Assembly: GCF_001610835.1 (NCBI RefSeq)
Contig: NZ_CP011270.1
Span: 7,148,001-7,212,000, forward strand
Length of the DNA stretch: 64,000 nucleotides
Direction: 5' to 3'
Source: Planctomyces sp. SH-PL14
GTDB taxonomy: Bacteria > Planctomycetota > Planctomycetia > Planctomycetales > Planctomycetaceae
Shown in pieces: positions 24,145-31,632 of this stretch; within the stretch, counting starts at the first letter, position 1, and each line of letters starts with the position of its first letter. Position numbers and translations under genes: made by a program. Under the pieces are notes generated by a model that did not search any database, was not told where the DNA came from, and was given only the letters and a program-made list of their open reading frames with translations.

Positions 24145-24162
24145 AATCGACGCGCGTCGATT
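24145..24162. repeat. 18-bp palindrome AATCGACGCGCGTCGATT
   Basis: Perfect copy ending on the stop codon of the gene at 24162-24446; conserved at 48366-48383 in unit 3. Confidence 0.85.
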
Positions 24163-24446
24163 CAGGTTTCGTCTGCGTCGGTCTCGGGCAGGGCGTTTCG
24201 CGGCTTCATGCCGACGAGTGGGCAGAGCCGGTTAGCCCGTTCGAAGTACCGGCGGGCCTCGGCCCGGTACTCGGTGGCGTCCCGGCCCCAGGCGTCTTCG
24301 CCCCAGGCCAGGTCGACGAAGTCCTGGGCGGCTCGCTCGTAGTGCCGGATCAGCATTTCGATCACGAAGAACCAGGCGAGTACTCCGAAGAGGAGCACGC
24401 AGGGCACGGTCGTGAGGAGGTAGAATGTCCATTCGTCGTTCGGCAT
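24162..24446 (-). CDS. 94-aa single-pass membrane protein, first gene of the ParB-like operon
   Basis: ATG follows AAAGGA. Starts MPNDEWTFYLLTTVPCVLLF; one membrane span (TVPCVLLFGVLAWFFVIEML) and a charged cytoplasmic tail (IRHYERAAQDFVDLAW, EYRAEARRYFERANRLC). Almost identical to 48383-48667. Its product may tether the operon's function to the membrane. Confidence 0.7.
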   Translation of the reverse strand: MPNDEWTFYLLTTVPCVLLFGVLAWFFVIEMLIRHYERAAQDFVDLAWGEDAWGRDATEYRAEARRYFERANRLCPLVGMKPRNALPETDADET

Positions 24447-24565
24447 TGCAGTTCCTTTCGTCCCGCCAACGAGCGGGCAGGGTGGTTGTTGCGGTCGAGT
24501 GTTCCCGGCCATCGAGCCGGCCCGCCGCCGCAGTGGTCCTTTGGTCGAGCAGCTCGGGTCGGCTG

Positions 24566-24832
24566 CTGGGTGAAGGGGTCTCACCCCTTCTCCGCCGGAA
24601 GGCCCAGCGGAGCGACCGCCGCATTCAAAACCCCGTCCGTCCGAGGGGCCTGCGGTGGATTCGTCGTAGGGCTCACCCGGGGGTTCCCTGCGACGAATTC
24701 ACCGCTGAGCCCCCTCGGACACAAAAGAGCCGGCTGCCTAGCCGTCCCTGGAGCGTCAGGGATCGCAGTGGAGACCCCGCAGGCTTTGCGAGGAGTCGGA
24801 ACGGAGAGCCCGGCCCGTTGAGGGGACGCCAT
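24566..24832. repeat. Conserved hairpin repeat, unit 2 copy
   Basis: Copy of 2476-2742; the long hairpin is at 24639-24720 and is base-for-base the same there. Its 3' end (GTCAGGGATCGCAGTGG onward) recurs in weaker form at about 25757-25830. Positions 24833-24979 hold nothing I can identify. Confidence 0.85.
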
Positions 24833-24979
24833 CGTGAATCTGTCGGAGTTCCAGACTGCGATGGACGTTTCGGAAAGGATCCTGCTACAGTGAAACTCGG
24901 GTTAACGATGGCACTGCATGCGAGGCGCGGTGCTGTCAGCTGCTGACAAAGTGACTGGCCTGCCAAGGGGCGAAGGACC

Positions 24980-25306
24980 ATGAAGGACCAGTTCCAAGAG
25001 GGAGTTCCGCCTCCGGGTGAGATCAAATCGAGTGGCCCGGGCGGGGGATTGGTGCCTCGTGGCCTTCTGCGGATGTTGGTTGGTGAGTTCGCACTCCTCC
25101 GCGACATCGCGACGGCGCCGATTGCATCCGGTCCACTGGCGCCAAGCGTGGCGGACGCGGTGGACTTCCTGCGGTCATATGAGCTGGTGCTGGTAGACGG
25201 ACAACAGGTTTCGGCCACCGATCGAGGCCGACAGCTTCTCGAGGCGACTCCGATCAACAGCACGACGTATACGTTGGCATTCGACAGAACACGCTTGGGG
25301 TGGTAG
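24980..25306 (+). CDS. Winged-helix-like small protein, subgroup 1
   Basis: 108 aa. The segment LVGEFALLRDIATAP, SVADAVDFLRSYELVLVDGQ and SATDRGRQLLEATPI follows a helix-helix-wing pattern. The end (NSTTYTLAFDRTRLGW) matches 26907-27185 and 49984-50262 (TAYTVAFD), so these are paralogues. Possibly a small transcription regulator; no experimental family known to me. Confidence 0.65.
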   Translation: MKDQFQEGVPPPGEIKSSGPGGGLVPRGLLRMLVGEFALLRDIATAPIASGPLAPSVADAVDFLRSYELVLVDGQQVSATDRGRQLLEATPINSTTYTLAFDRTRLGW

Positions 25307-25342
25307 GGACACGTGTCGGTTGCACGGTGTGAGGTCGGCGCC

Positions 25343-25651
25343 ATGGACAATCCTCCGGATAGGCACGACATCGACAGGCGATGCAAGGTCGTGCTCAAAG
25401 GGGGGCTGCTCTCAATTCCGCTGGAGGCGTTTGCCACCTTGCGAACGGTTGCACGCGATTTGGAGCTGAACGCTGAAGAGTTGCCGCCATCTCTCCGTCA
25501 CGGCGCTGACGAGCTTGTGGCCGTCGGCTTGCTGAGGGATGGGGACGGCTCGTTCCACATCACCGACTTGGGTCGTCGGGTGGCGGACGCGGAGCCGATG
25601 GGGCAGAGCGAAGACGTCGTGATGTTCGACGTCCGCGAGTTCGGCCTTTAG
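25343..25651 (+). CDS. Winged-helix-like small protein, subgroup 2
   Basis: 102 aa; ATG after GAGG. Contains KGGLLSIPLEAFATLRTVAR, DELVAVGLLRDGDGSFHITD and LGRRVADAEP, ending VVMFDVREFGL. Closest relative in the window is 27213-27542 (AGGILSMPLCTFVMLREIV; ends VQVDVNALGW). The pattern of recognition helix then charged wing is typical of compact winged-helix folds. Confidence 0.65.
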   Translation: MDNPPDRHDIDRRCKVVLKGGLLSIPLEAFATLRTVARDLELNAEELPPSLRHGADELVAVGLLRDGDGSFHITDLGRRVADAEPMGQSEDVVMFDVREFGL

Positions 25652-25679
25652 TCCAGAGAACCAGGCGCGGGCTGGTCCG

Positions 25680-25697
25680 AATCGACGCGCGTCGATT
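25680..25697. repeat. 18-bp palindrome AATCGACGCGCGTCGATT
   Basis: Perfect copy in intergenic DNA 28 nt after the stop of the winged-helix-like gene; no counterpart at this place in unit 3. The following ~130 nt contain a diverged partial copy of the 3' part of the hairpin repeat. Confidence 0.85.
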
Positions 25698-25983
25698 CCT
25701 TCACTTCCTTGCGAAGTCGGGTAGGTGAGCAAAGCGCCTCCGCTGGTCTCTCTGCGCGTCAGGGATCGGAGCGGAGACCCCGCAGGCCGTGCGAGAAGTC
25801 GGAGCGAAGATCTGGGCCCGTGGAGGGACCGCCCAAGACCGTCCAAGCATAGCGTGCTAGCAAAATACCTAGGAAATTCCTTGGCTGCGCGTTCAGAAAT
25901 GTGGAGAGATTTCGACGCAATCTTCCTGAAGGCGGTGTTAAAACATCTGGCCTGTCGCCGATTTGTCAGCAAGCGAGGTACGT

Positions 25984-26271
25984 ATGGCTTTCGAGCGCTG
26001 GTCCCATGTGATGGTGCTTGAGCGTGACGTTTCAACGCTTCGCGCGCCTCTATTTTCGGCCAGCGTGCATGTGCCGTGTTTGTCCGATGAGCAGCGGTCG
26101 ACAGTTGAGCGTCTTGCCGGCTCGGGATTGGCGCAAATCGGGTATCCGCGAGCGCGTCTAACGGATATGGGGCGTCGCTTGGCCTTCTCCCATCCGTGGT
26201 ATGTCGGAGGTGGCGTGGCGTACTTTCGGCACGACAGCTCTTTAGTGTCTCCCATCGCCTCGCATCAGTGA
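25984..26271 (+). CDS. 95-aa small protein, array family (WSHV subgroup)
   Basis: ATG follows GAGG. Starts MAFERWSHVMVLERDVSTLR; later PCLSDEQRSTVERLAGSGLA and TDMGRRLAFSHPWYVGGGVA. Homologue of 49211-49525 with shared WSHV, LSDEQRS and HPWYVGGGVA. Likely winged-helix-like with a distinct tail. Immediately followed by 26330-26566 in both units. Confidence 0.65.
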   Translation: MAFERWSHVMVLERDVSTLRAPLFSASVHVPCLSDEQRSTVERLAGSGLAQIGYPRARLTDMGRRLAFSHPWYVGGGVAYFRHDSSLVSPIASHQ

Positions 26272-26329
26272 GGGAGTGCAACTTTGGTTGACTGGCGAAA
26301 ACCCGGCTTGATTGCGGAAAGGTGAGATA

Positions 26330-26566
26330 ATGTGGGAGCTGGTGGTCAACCGGACCACGTGGTACTGGCTCGCTCGATTGCGGGTCGTTCCCATGCGGGT
26401 TGCGAACAGCGCGGACGAGGTGGGTCCGGAGATGGTCGCCAAACTCATCCGGTTGAAGCTGGTGAAATGCGTCCAGGGAGAGCATCGCCTGACGGCGTTG
26501 GGAGCGCAATTGATCGACGCCGCGCATCCACCGATGCTGAACGGCGACCGCGTCTTGATCCCGTAG
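26330..26566 (+). CDS. 78-aa winged-helix-like small protein (ELVVN subgroup)
   Basis: ATG after AAAGGTGAG. Starts MWELVVNRTTWYWLARLRVV; then VGPEMVAKLIRLKLVKCVQG and HRLTALGAQLIDA, the helix-wing pattern. Homologue of 49530-49766. The pair 25984/26330 is kept as a two-gene cassette in both units. Confidence 0.65.
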   Translation: MWELVVNRTTWYWLARLRVVPMRVANSADEVGPEMVAKLIRLKLVKCVQGEHRLTALGAQLIDAAHPPMLNGDRVLIP

Positions 26567-26664
26567 CTTTCGGCGACAAGAAGCCGGAAGCCCGGCCGCC
26601 TTTCCGAGGAGTCGGAGCGGAGAGCCCTGCCAATGGCGGACGTGCGGTCGCCTGGCCGATGCCG

Positions 26665-26682
26665 AATCGACGCGCGTCGATT
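26665..26682. repeat. 18-bp palindrome AATCGACGCGCGTCGATT
   Basis: Perfect copy in the 340-bp interval between 26566 and 26907; no other feature seen in that interval. Confidence 0.85.
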
Positions 26683-26906
26683 CTCGGTGCCCGTCCCGGA
26701 CTGTGTGTCGCCACCGGCACTGGCCGACCGGCTGACTTACTGCCGTCTCAGACCTTGATGTAGCCGGCCAATTGGTCAGGCAACTTGCCGTCGACGTTCC
26801 CTCGCAGGGACGGCTCGGTGGCGAATCTGGTCCCGCCGAACGTGATCCTGTGGCTTGCGGCACCCATCGATCAGGGCTCCAATCCCTGAAAGACAAGGAG
26901 CGGTAG

Positions 26907-27185
26907 ATGGCGGACGGCAGCCCGCTCGGGCCCCATCGGCGTGTGTTGCGGCTTCTCCAGTCGGAGTACCAGCTCCTCTTGGAGCTTGCGGTTGCGCCGG
27001 TTCGGAGCGACGACTGTACTCCCAGCGTCCTTGAAGCGGCTGAGTTCCTCGTTTCCCTTGGACTCGCGATGCGCCGGGACCGACTTGTGCATATCTCTGA
27101 ACGCGGGCAGACGCTGGTCGCCAATGGGCCTGTCAGCCAAACGGCGTACACGGTAGCGTTCGACGCCTGTTGGGATGGGTGGTGA
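26907..27185 (+). CDS. 92-aa winged-helix-like small protein, subgroup 1
   Basis: Starts MADGSPLGPHRRVLRLLQSE; YQLLLELAVAPVRSDD, SVLEAAEFLVSLGLAMRRD, HISERGQTLVANGP, TAYTVAFDACW. Orthologue-like match with 49984-50262 and paralogue of 24980-25306. Confidence 0.65.
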   Translation: MADGSPLGPHRRVLRLLQSEYQLLLELAVAPVRSDDCTPSVLEAAEFLVSLGLAMRRDRLVHISERGQTLVANGPVSQTAYTVAFDACWDGW

Positions 27186-27212
27186 CCACGATTCGGAGTA
27201 AGGGGCGGCGTC

Positions 27213-27542
27213 ATGTGGAACCTCAAAGGGCGGGGGGCTGAGGGGACCGATTCGGGGAAGCCAGTACTCGCAGGCGGGATCCTGTCTATGCCTCTGTGCA
27301 CGTTCGTGATGCTTCGCGAGATCGTCGGCTCTGCCGAAATGTGGAATGCTTCGACGTCGAAACAGGATGAAGCTCGGGCTCTCGGGTTGGTTGAAGCTGG
27401 CTTGGTCGTGCGTGGCGACGATGGTTACCGCGCGACTTCCGCTGGAGAGCAGGTGGCGAGTGCAGTGGCCCGCACGTGCCGGGATGACCTGTGGCCGTCC
27501 ACAGGCATCGTTCAAGTGGACGTGAACGCGCTGGGCTGGTGA
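27213..27542 (+). CDS. 109-aa winged-helix-like small protein, subgroup 2
   Basis: Starts MWNLKGRGAEGTDSGKP; LAGGILSMPLCTFVMLREIV, ALGLVEAGLVVRGDDGYRAT, SAGEQVASAVA, ending VQVDVNALGW. The helix-wing pattern is the clearest of the family. Paralogue of 25343-25651. Last rightward gene of unit 2, converging on the leftward membrane protein. Confidence 0.65.
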   Translation: MWNLKGRGAEGTDSGKPVLAGGILSMPLCTFVMLREIVGSAEMWNASTSKQDEARALGLVEAGLVVRGDDGYRATSAGEQVASAVARTCRDDLWPSTGIVQVDVNALGW

Positions 27543-27609
27543 CTGAGCACGGCCGGTTTTGCCCCCGGCCTGACCCATCTAACAGGCCATGTTCTACGCG
27601 CCACTTCGG

Positions 27610-27843
27610 TCAGTTTGGCCCGGGTTTCGCGCGCTCCAGGACGTCGTTACGGAATCCGTTCGTGTCCACTTTCCACTGGTCTGCGCGCACCTTCCGTGCC
27701 ACTTCCTCGTCCGCCTGTCTTCGCAGTTCTGCCGTTCCGACCACGATTCCGCAGACTGCCGTGGCTGCCAGAAGTCCCGCCGAAAAGCCGGTCGAGAAGC
27801 TGCGCGCCGAATGTCCGAAAGTGCCGTCAAAATCTGTTGACAT
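27610..27843 (-). CDS. 77-aa single-pass membrane protein at the unit 2 end
   Basis: Starts MSTDFDGTFGHSARSFSTGF; membrane span GLLAATAVCGIVVGTA followed by a charged helix (ELRRQADEEVARKVRADQW). The C-terminal ~60 residues are identical to 50731-50964. It reads away from dif-like site B, with start about 80 nt from it. A GGCCTG/CAGGCC hairpin at 27568-27589 sits between it and the convergent gene. Confidence 0.7.
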   Translation of the reverse strand: MSTDFDGTFGHSARSFSTGFSAGLLAATAVCGIVVGTAELRRQADEEVARKVRADQWKVDTNGFRNDVLERAKPGPN

Positions 27844-27922
27844 GGTCAGGGGTGTTCTCGTAGGGGTACGTACATGGACATTTGCCTGATCCAAGCAATT
27901 CGCTCGTCGATGATGATTGCAA

Positions 27923-27950
27923 ATTGAACATAACGGACATTAGCCGGCCG
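27923..27950. repeat. dif-like XerCD site B (unit 2/unit 3 junction)
   Basis: XerD-like arm ATTGAACATAA (one mismatch to E. coli ATTTAACATAA), centre CGGACA, XerC-like arm TTAGCCGGCCG. Same 15-bp core as sites A and C. Confidence 0.8.
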
Positions 27951-27999
27951 TTAGTTAGTGCTCTTAGCTTGCGGGTCTTATTAAGCGATAGTTAAAGTC

Positions 28000-28420
28000 G
28001 GGGGCGGAGCGAGTTAGCCGCTCGCTCAACGCCCCCCGTTCAACGGTGCCTTTGGTCGAGTACCACCGATGAACTTCAGTACCCCTATTCGCTCCGCGAA
28101 ACGGTGTCAACCGTCATCGGTGATCTCATTGCGCACCGCCCATGCTGCTGGGCGGAGTAGTTCAACAGCAAACGCACGGGGCGGAGCGTTTTTCCAGTCA
28201 GTGCGAAAGCAAGTCGTTCGGACTTGTGCGCCGTCGCTGGGCGCGGGGGGATCGGCAGTTCCCCCGCGCCGCACGGGCACGATGCCTGTGTGAAGCAGGG
28301 ATGCGGGTCTCATGAAGAGGCCGTAAAGGCGGCGAATTTAAGGCGGGGTCGTAGTCGTTTTAGCGACGGCGAAGGCATACCGGAGATGGATCTCTGGTAC
28401 CCGCTTTTTCGTTCTCAAAA
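28000..28420 (+). other. Structured intergenic region: candidate origin/packaging region (unit 3)
   Basis: Hairpins at 28000-28036 (GGGGGCGGAGCGAG with CTCGCTC..CGCCCCC), 28136-28155 (CCGCCCA/TGGGCGG) and 28240-28270 (GGCGCGGGGG/CCCCCGCGCC) match those of unit 2 in place. The third keeps pairing with different bases, which supports selection on structure. Confidence 0.6.
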
Positions 28421-28452
28421 TCCACATCAGCAGATGTGCAGGAGCAGCACGG

Positions 28453-28821
28453 ATGATCCAGAAGCGGATGGAGCTTATCTGCGTTTCTAAGTCGGAGCGT
28501 CAAGGCAAGCAAGAGGGCAACGAGCCCGCCCGGTTCTACTACAATGCCACCCTCACGGGCATGGGTTTTACCTGGGTCGACTACGAGCTCACGCAGGCGC
28601 AATACAACCAGTTCCAGCCCGGCGGCGAGTTCCTCGTCGACGTGGCGTTGATCCCGGCAACGGCAAAGTTCGAGGGCCGCTTCCGCGCCGAGCCCGTCTA
28701 CAAGATCCAGCTCGGCGCGATCCGCGAGAAGTCTCCGCCTCCGGGGCCGGATCCTCGCACGGAGCGCACGGCAGCTCCGACGTCTGATCGCCGTCCGGTC
28801 TCCGCTGGGGCCGGTGGCTGA
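28453..28821 (+). CDS. Putative pV-like ssDNA-binding protein (unit 3)
   Basis: 122 aa; ATG after AGGAG. Homologue of 4747-5112: MIQKRMELICVSKSER, RFYYNATLTGMGFTW, KFEGRFRAEPVYKIQLGAI, then a Pro-rich tail. Candidate ssDNA-binding protein by position and size; not proven by motif. Confidence 0.55.
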   Translation: MIQKRMELICVSKSERQGKQEGNEPARFYYNATLTGMGFTWVDYELTQAQYNQFQPGGEFLVDVALIPATAKFEGRFRAEPVYKIQLGAIREKSPPPGPDPRTERTAAPTSDRRPVSAGAGG

Positions 28822-28893
28822 GTAGGGATGGGGACGGGGCGGCGGGTGGTTTGTGCGAGCGCCCGCCGTCCCCCCTTCTAAGGGGCTTGGGCC

Positions 28894-29121
28894 GTGGAAA
28901 TCCTCGACGTTCTGCAGAGCTGCGTAGAGATCTTGATGGGCGTGCTCAACCTCGCCGTCTCGGTCTCGCTGCTGTGGGCCATCGGGGAAATCGGCGCGCG
29001 TCAAGTTCCGATCCCTCGTCAGATCTGCAGCAAATGCGGCTCGTTCGTCCTGGACGATGACGGTCGCCGCAAGCGTTTTAGCTGCTCGTGCAAGGCGCTC
29101 TCGTTCGAGGTCGATCGATGA
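28894..29121 (+). CDS. 75-aa membrane protein with zinc ribbon (unit 3)
   Basis: GTG start (GTG GAA ATC) confirms the start of the unit 2 homologue. Membrane span LNLAVSVSLLWAIGEI, then CSKCGSF and SCSC. The stop overlaps the next gene's ATG (ATGA), so translation is likely coupled. Confidence 0.68.
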   Translation: MEILDVLQSCVEILMGVLNLAVSVSLLWAIGEIGARQVPIPRQICSKCGSFVLDDDGRRKRFSCSCKALSFEVDR

Positions 29122-29501
29122 GCCGCTTTCTCTGGTGTGTGTCCCTCTCCCTCCTTAGCGGTCTGCCCCTTCCCATGCTCAACGTCTCCATCTTTCAAGC
29201 GTTTATCGGGCTGAGTGCAGCCTTTGTGGTCGGCATCCTCTCGACGTCGGCGGTGGCCGGCGTGGTACTGCATCTGGTGACCTATGGTCAGCAATTCGGC
29301 GGCAATCTCGGTCGACCAGGGGCTCAAGCCCCTGCATCCCGTCCTCTGGCTCGTCCGTCTGTGCCAGGTCGACGGGATCTCTCGGGAGTTCTTGCAGAGT
29401 GCGGTGGCGACCTGGGAAGCCGGGAACCGCGCGGCAACGGTCGAGTGGTTCCGCGAGCTGACGACGCATATCCGGAGTCAGGTAACACCTACCCCGAATA
29501 G
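29118..29501 (+). CDS. Small membrane protein with intact start (unit 3)
   Basis: ATG overlaps the upstream stop. Two hydrophobic stretches (FLWCVSLSLLSGLPL and FIGLSAAFVVGILSTSAVAG). Only the first ~65 residues are conserved with unit 2; the tail overlaps 29284-29688 in another frame and looks like a shadow extension. Confidence 0.5.
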   Translation: MSRFLWCVSLSLLSGLPLPMLNVSIFQAFIGLSAAFVVGILSTSAVAGVVLHLVTYGQQFGGNLGRPGAQAPASRPLARPSVPGRRDLSGVLAECGGDLGSREPRGNGRVVPRADDAYPESGNTYPE

Positions 29502-29688
29502 GGACGGGGCGCTGAGCGCGCTCGAGCAGATGGTGGACCGCCTCGAACAAGAGGCGATCAAGACGGAGCTTTTCTGGGTCTGTGGGGTTCCTGCTGATGC
29601 TCACGTTCGCGGTACAGCTGCGAAATCGTCGACGCGCATCCGAGACGGGCAATTGCCCTTCAATGCTCTCGGGGTACGCGGGCGTTGA
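29284..29688 (+). CDS. 134-aa helical protein overlapping rep (unit 3)
   Basis: Homologue of 5574-6008, ending at TGA 29686-29688 just inside rep. Shares MVSNSA start, PLHPVLWLVRL and NRAATVEWFREL. The unit 2 copy has lost this stop codon. Confidence 0.58.
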   Translation: MVSNSAAISVDQGLKPLHPVLWLVRLCQVDGISREFLQSAVATWEAGNRAATVEWFRELTTHIRSQVTPTPNRDGALSALEQMVDRLEQEAIKTELFWVCGVPADAHVRGTAAKSSTRIRDGQLPFNALGVRGR

Positions 29689-31009
29689 CACGATGGAGCT
29701 GGCCGTTTTTTCTGACTTCGCCGATGGGCCGAACGAGCCGCCCTCGGACGAGTGCGTAGCTCGTCTGAATGCGTTCGGCTGGCTTTCTGAAACCGCTCGC
29801 GGTCTTCGTGAGGGGGGTGTTCAACAGACGACCGCGTTCTACGGCGAGGATCCCGTTACGGTGTATCGGACCGGCGGGACAGTGGGTCGGGGCCGGCGAG
29901 GCGGCTTCTACCCGTATCGGTTCACCTGGCGGGGCTGCGACTTCATGGCGGCACCGTTCGAGAGGGCAGGGCACCGGGCCAACTTCACGATCCGGGTGGC
30001 CGCGACGTTCATGCTCTCGTTCGGTGGTCATCCGGGCCGCGCCTGGGAGGATCTCGAAGCGTTCCTCCGGCGGTTCTTCGGCGCCGTGGTGAAGCGCTGC
30101 TCCGTCTCCCGCGTCGACATCTTCGGCGACATGCCGGGCACTCCGGTGTCCCGGTTCGTGAACCTGTTTGAGCGGGGAATGTTCGTCCGCCGTACCCGGC
30201 GCGTGCGGAAACGGGGCATGGTCGGGGCGGTCGAGGTCAGCCAGGACGAAGCGGAAGAGGTCCAGCTCGACGGGAAGGGGGCCGAGTGGTCGACCCTGCA
30301 CCTGGGCCTCGGCGGCGTCTTGTCGTGCCGGTTCTACGACAAGCTCTTGGAGCTGGCCCGCCCGGAGATGTCCGGGAAGCGGGACATGATGAAAATCCAG
30401 CTCTGGAACGGGGCTGAGCCGGACGAATTGACGCGCGTCGAATTCCAGCTCCGCAACGCGGCGCTCAAGAAACACGGCTCGTCCACGATCCAGAGTCTGT
30501 CCGCCAAGCTCCGCGGCCTGGCGGAATACCTCGTCACCCGCTGGCTGGTCGTCTGCGACTCCCTCGATCGCTCGCACACGAACCGCAAAGAAGTCCATCC
30601 GCTGTGGGAGAAGCTGCGGGCGACCTTCTCCGATCGCTTCTGCGTCGAGCCCACCCAGGACATTGACGACCTACTGCCAGACGATGTCCTGGCCGTCGGT
30701 CGTCAGGGCCTTGGGTGTCTGATGTCCTTCCTCGCCAAGTCGGGCGAGCCGCCGGCGCAGCCGTCGGACGTCTTCCCGCAGATGGTCGAGGTCCTCCGAT
30801 TCCTGTTTGAGCTTTATGGACCAGAACGAGCCTGGGAAGAGATCACCGATCGGTATGCGGACCATGTTGTCCGGCACCATGAGGTTCGCGAGGCGCTTTA
30901 TAGGCGTCTTGATGCTCGGGCTCATCCTGGGGTTCTACTGGGCGGAGGTCCTGGTTGTCCTAACTTACACGGTCTTAGGTCTCCTCCTCTTCCGGCAAGT
31001 GAGGCGTAA
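29663..31009 (+). CDS. Replication initiation protein, Rep_trans/RstA-like (unit 3)
   Basis: 448 aa; same motifs as 5956-7302 (GVDTMELAVF, SVSRVDIFGDM, FYDKLLEL, TRVEFQLRNAALKKHG). An upstream in-frame ATG lies at 29597. Nearly all residues match unit 2 apart from the last ~25, which overlap the membrane protein frame. The TAA stop abuts the next ATG. Confidence 0.88.
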   Translation: MLSGYAGVDTMELAVFSDFADGPNEPPSDECVARLNAFGWLSETARGLREGGVQQTTAFYGEDPVTVYRTGGTVGRGRRGGFYPYRFTWRGCDFMAAPFERAGHRANFTIRVAATFMLSFGGHPGRAWEDLEAFLRRFFGAVVKRCSVSRVDIFGDMPGTPVSRFVNLFERGMFVRRTRRVRKRGMVGAVEVSQDEAEEVQLDGKGAEWSTLHLGLGGVLSCRFYDKLLELARPEMSGKRDMMKIQLWNGAEPDELTRVEFQLRNAALKKHGSSTIQSLSAKLRGLAEYLVTRWLVVCDSLDRSHTNRKEVHPLWEKLRATFSDRFCVEPTQDIDDLLPDDVLAVGRQGLGCLMSFLAKSGEPPAQPSDVFPQMVEVLRFLFELYGPERAWEEITDRYADHVVRHHEVREALYRRLDARAHPGVLLGGGPGCPNLHGLRSPPLPASEA

Positions 31010-31166
31010 ATGGGTCCAGAACCGACAGACCCCACTCTCTGGTGCACACGGTGGATCCTCGCGGCCTTTGCCGTCGCCTGGGTCTTCCACTTCGTCCTCT
31101 GGTACGGCTACGCCTGGTGGCGTTCCTTCCGTACCGATGGGCTCGACGGAAAGCCTTAGCGGCTGA
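30816..31166 (+). CDS. Two-hydrophobic-segment small membrane protein (unit 3)
   Basis: Starts MDQNEPGKRSPIGMRTML; hydrophobic runs GVLMLGLILGFYWAEVLVVL and TYTVLGLLLFRQ. Overlaps the rep end and then the 49-aa gene. Compare 7109-7459. Confidence 0.55.
   Translation: MDQNEPGKRSPIGMRTMLSGTMRFARRFIGVLMLGLILGFYWAEVLVVLTYTVLGLLLFRQVRRKWVQNRQTPLSGAHGGSSRPLPSPGSSTSSSGTATPGGVPSVPMGSTESLSG
31010..31159 (+). CDS. 49-aa Trp-rich single-pass membrane protein (unit 3)
   Basis: ATG directly after the rep stop. Same as 7303-7452 except one residue (FRTD). Candidate pVII/pIX-like tip protein by size, topology and place. Confidence 0.66.
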   Translation: MGPEPTDPTLWCTRWILAAFAVAWVFHFVLWYGYAWWRSFRTDGLDGKP

Positions 31167-31224
31167 TGTCGGGCGGTTACTGACGGCGTTTCCTTTGACT
31201 GCCAACCCTAGAAAGGGTGTTACC

Positions 31225-31632
31225 TTGAATCGATTCCTCAACAGTGTGTCCGCGATCGGCACCCGCATCCGTGCGGCTCTCCTGTCGGCTGCGGTCGTTC
31301 CGGCTCTCCTCCTCGGCGGGGCTCCGGCCGTTCCCACCGTTACCGCCGTCAGCTCGGCGGTTTCGGGCGTCGCTTCGACCGTGGCGACCTACGCCGCGCC
31401 TGCGGCGGTCGCGGTGGTAATCTTCACCGCCGACTCGGCGTTCGCTCAGACCGACCCGCCGGAGGACGCTCCGGAGTTCGAAGACTTCCCGGTCTTCTTC
31501 GACTTCAAGTCCCTCGTCACCAAGTCGGTCGGCTTCATCGGCACCGTGGGCGTCATCGCCATCGGGGCGGTCGTCGGCTGGTCCATGATGAAGGGGATGC
31601 TGAACTACTTTCTCCGTCGCATGCGTGCTTGA
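31225..31632 (+). CDS. pVIII-like major coat protein precursor (unit 3)
   Basis: 135 aa. TTG start 7 nt after GAAAGGG. Leader starts MNRFLNSVSAIGTRIRAALL and ends DSAFA; mature part begins QTDPPEDAPEFEDF. The mature coat is identical in sequence to unit 2, while the leader has many changes, as expected if only the mature part is packed in the filament. Acidic N-terminus, hydrophobic core and basic C-terminus are the pVIII pattern. Confidence 0.88.
   Translation: MNRFLNSVSAIGTRIRAALLSAAVVPALLLGGAPAVPTVTAVSSAVSGVASTVATYAAPAAVAVVIFTADSAFAQTDPPEDAPEFEDFPVFFDFKSLVTKSVGFIGTVGVIAIGAVVGWSMMKGMLNYFLRRMRA

Larger units (their letters stand above)
4214..27922 (+). mobile_element. Unit 2: complete giant inovirus-like prophage (about 23.7 kb)
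   Basis: Bounded by dif-like sites A and B. It contains a filamentous-phage replication and morphogenesis core (Rep, pVIII-like coat, pIII-like adsorption protein, pVI-like, Zot/pI, secretin) in canonical order, then about 12 kb of non-structural cargo. Well-known inoviruses are about 6-12 kb, so this is large. Whether one virion packages the whole unit is not shown by sequence. The coat gene has lost its ancestral start region (see 7466-7882). Confidence 0.8.

Noticed and set aside
25412-27301. 629-codon minus-strand frame opposite the small regulator genes (similar one at 48894-50504)
   Set aside because: Shadow of GC-rich plus-strand genes that have ribosome sites and conserved counterparts between units.
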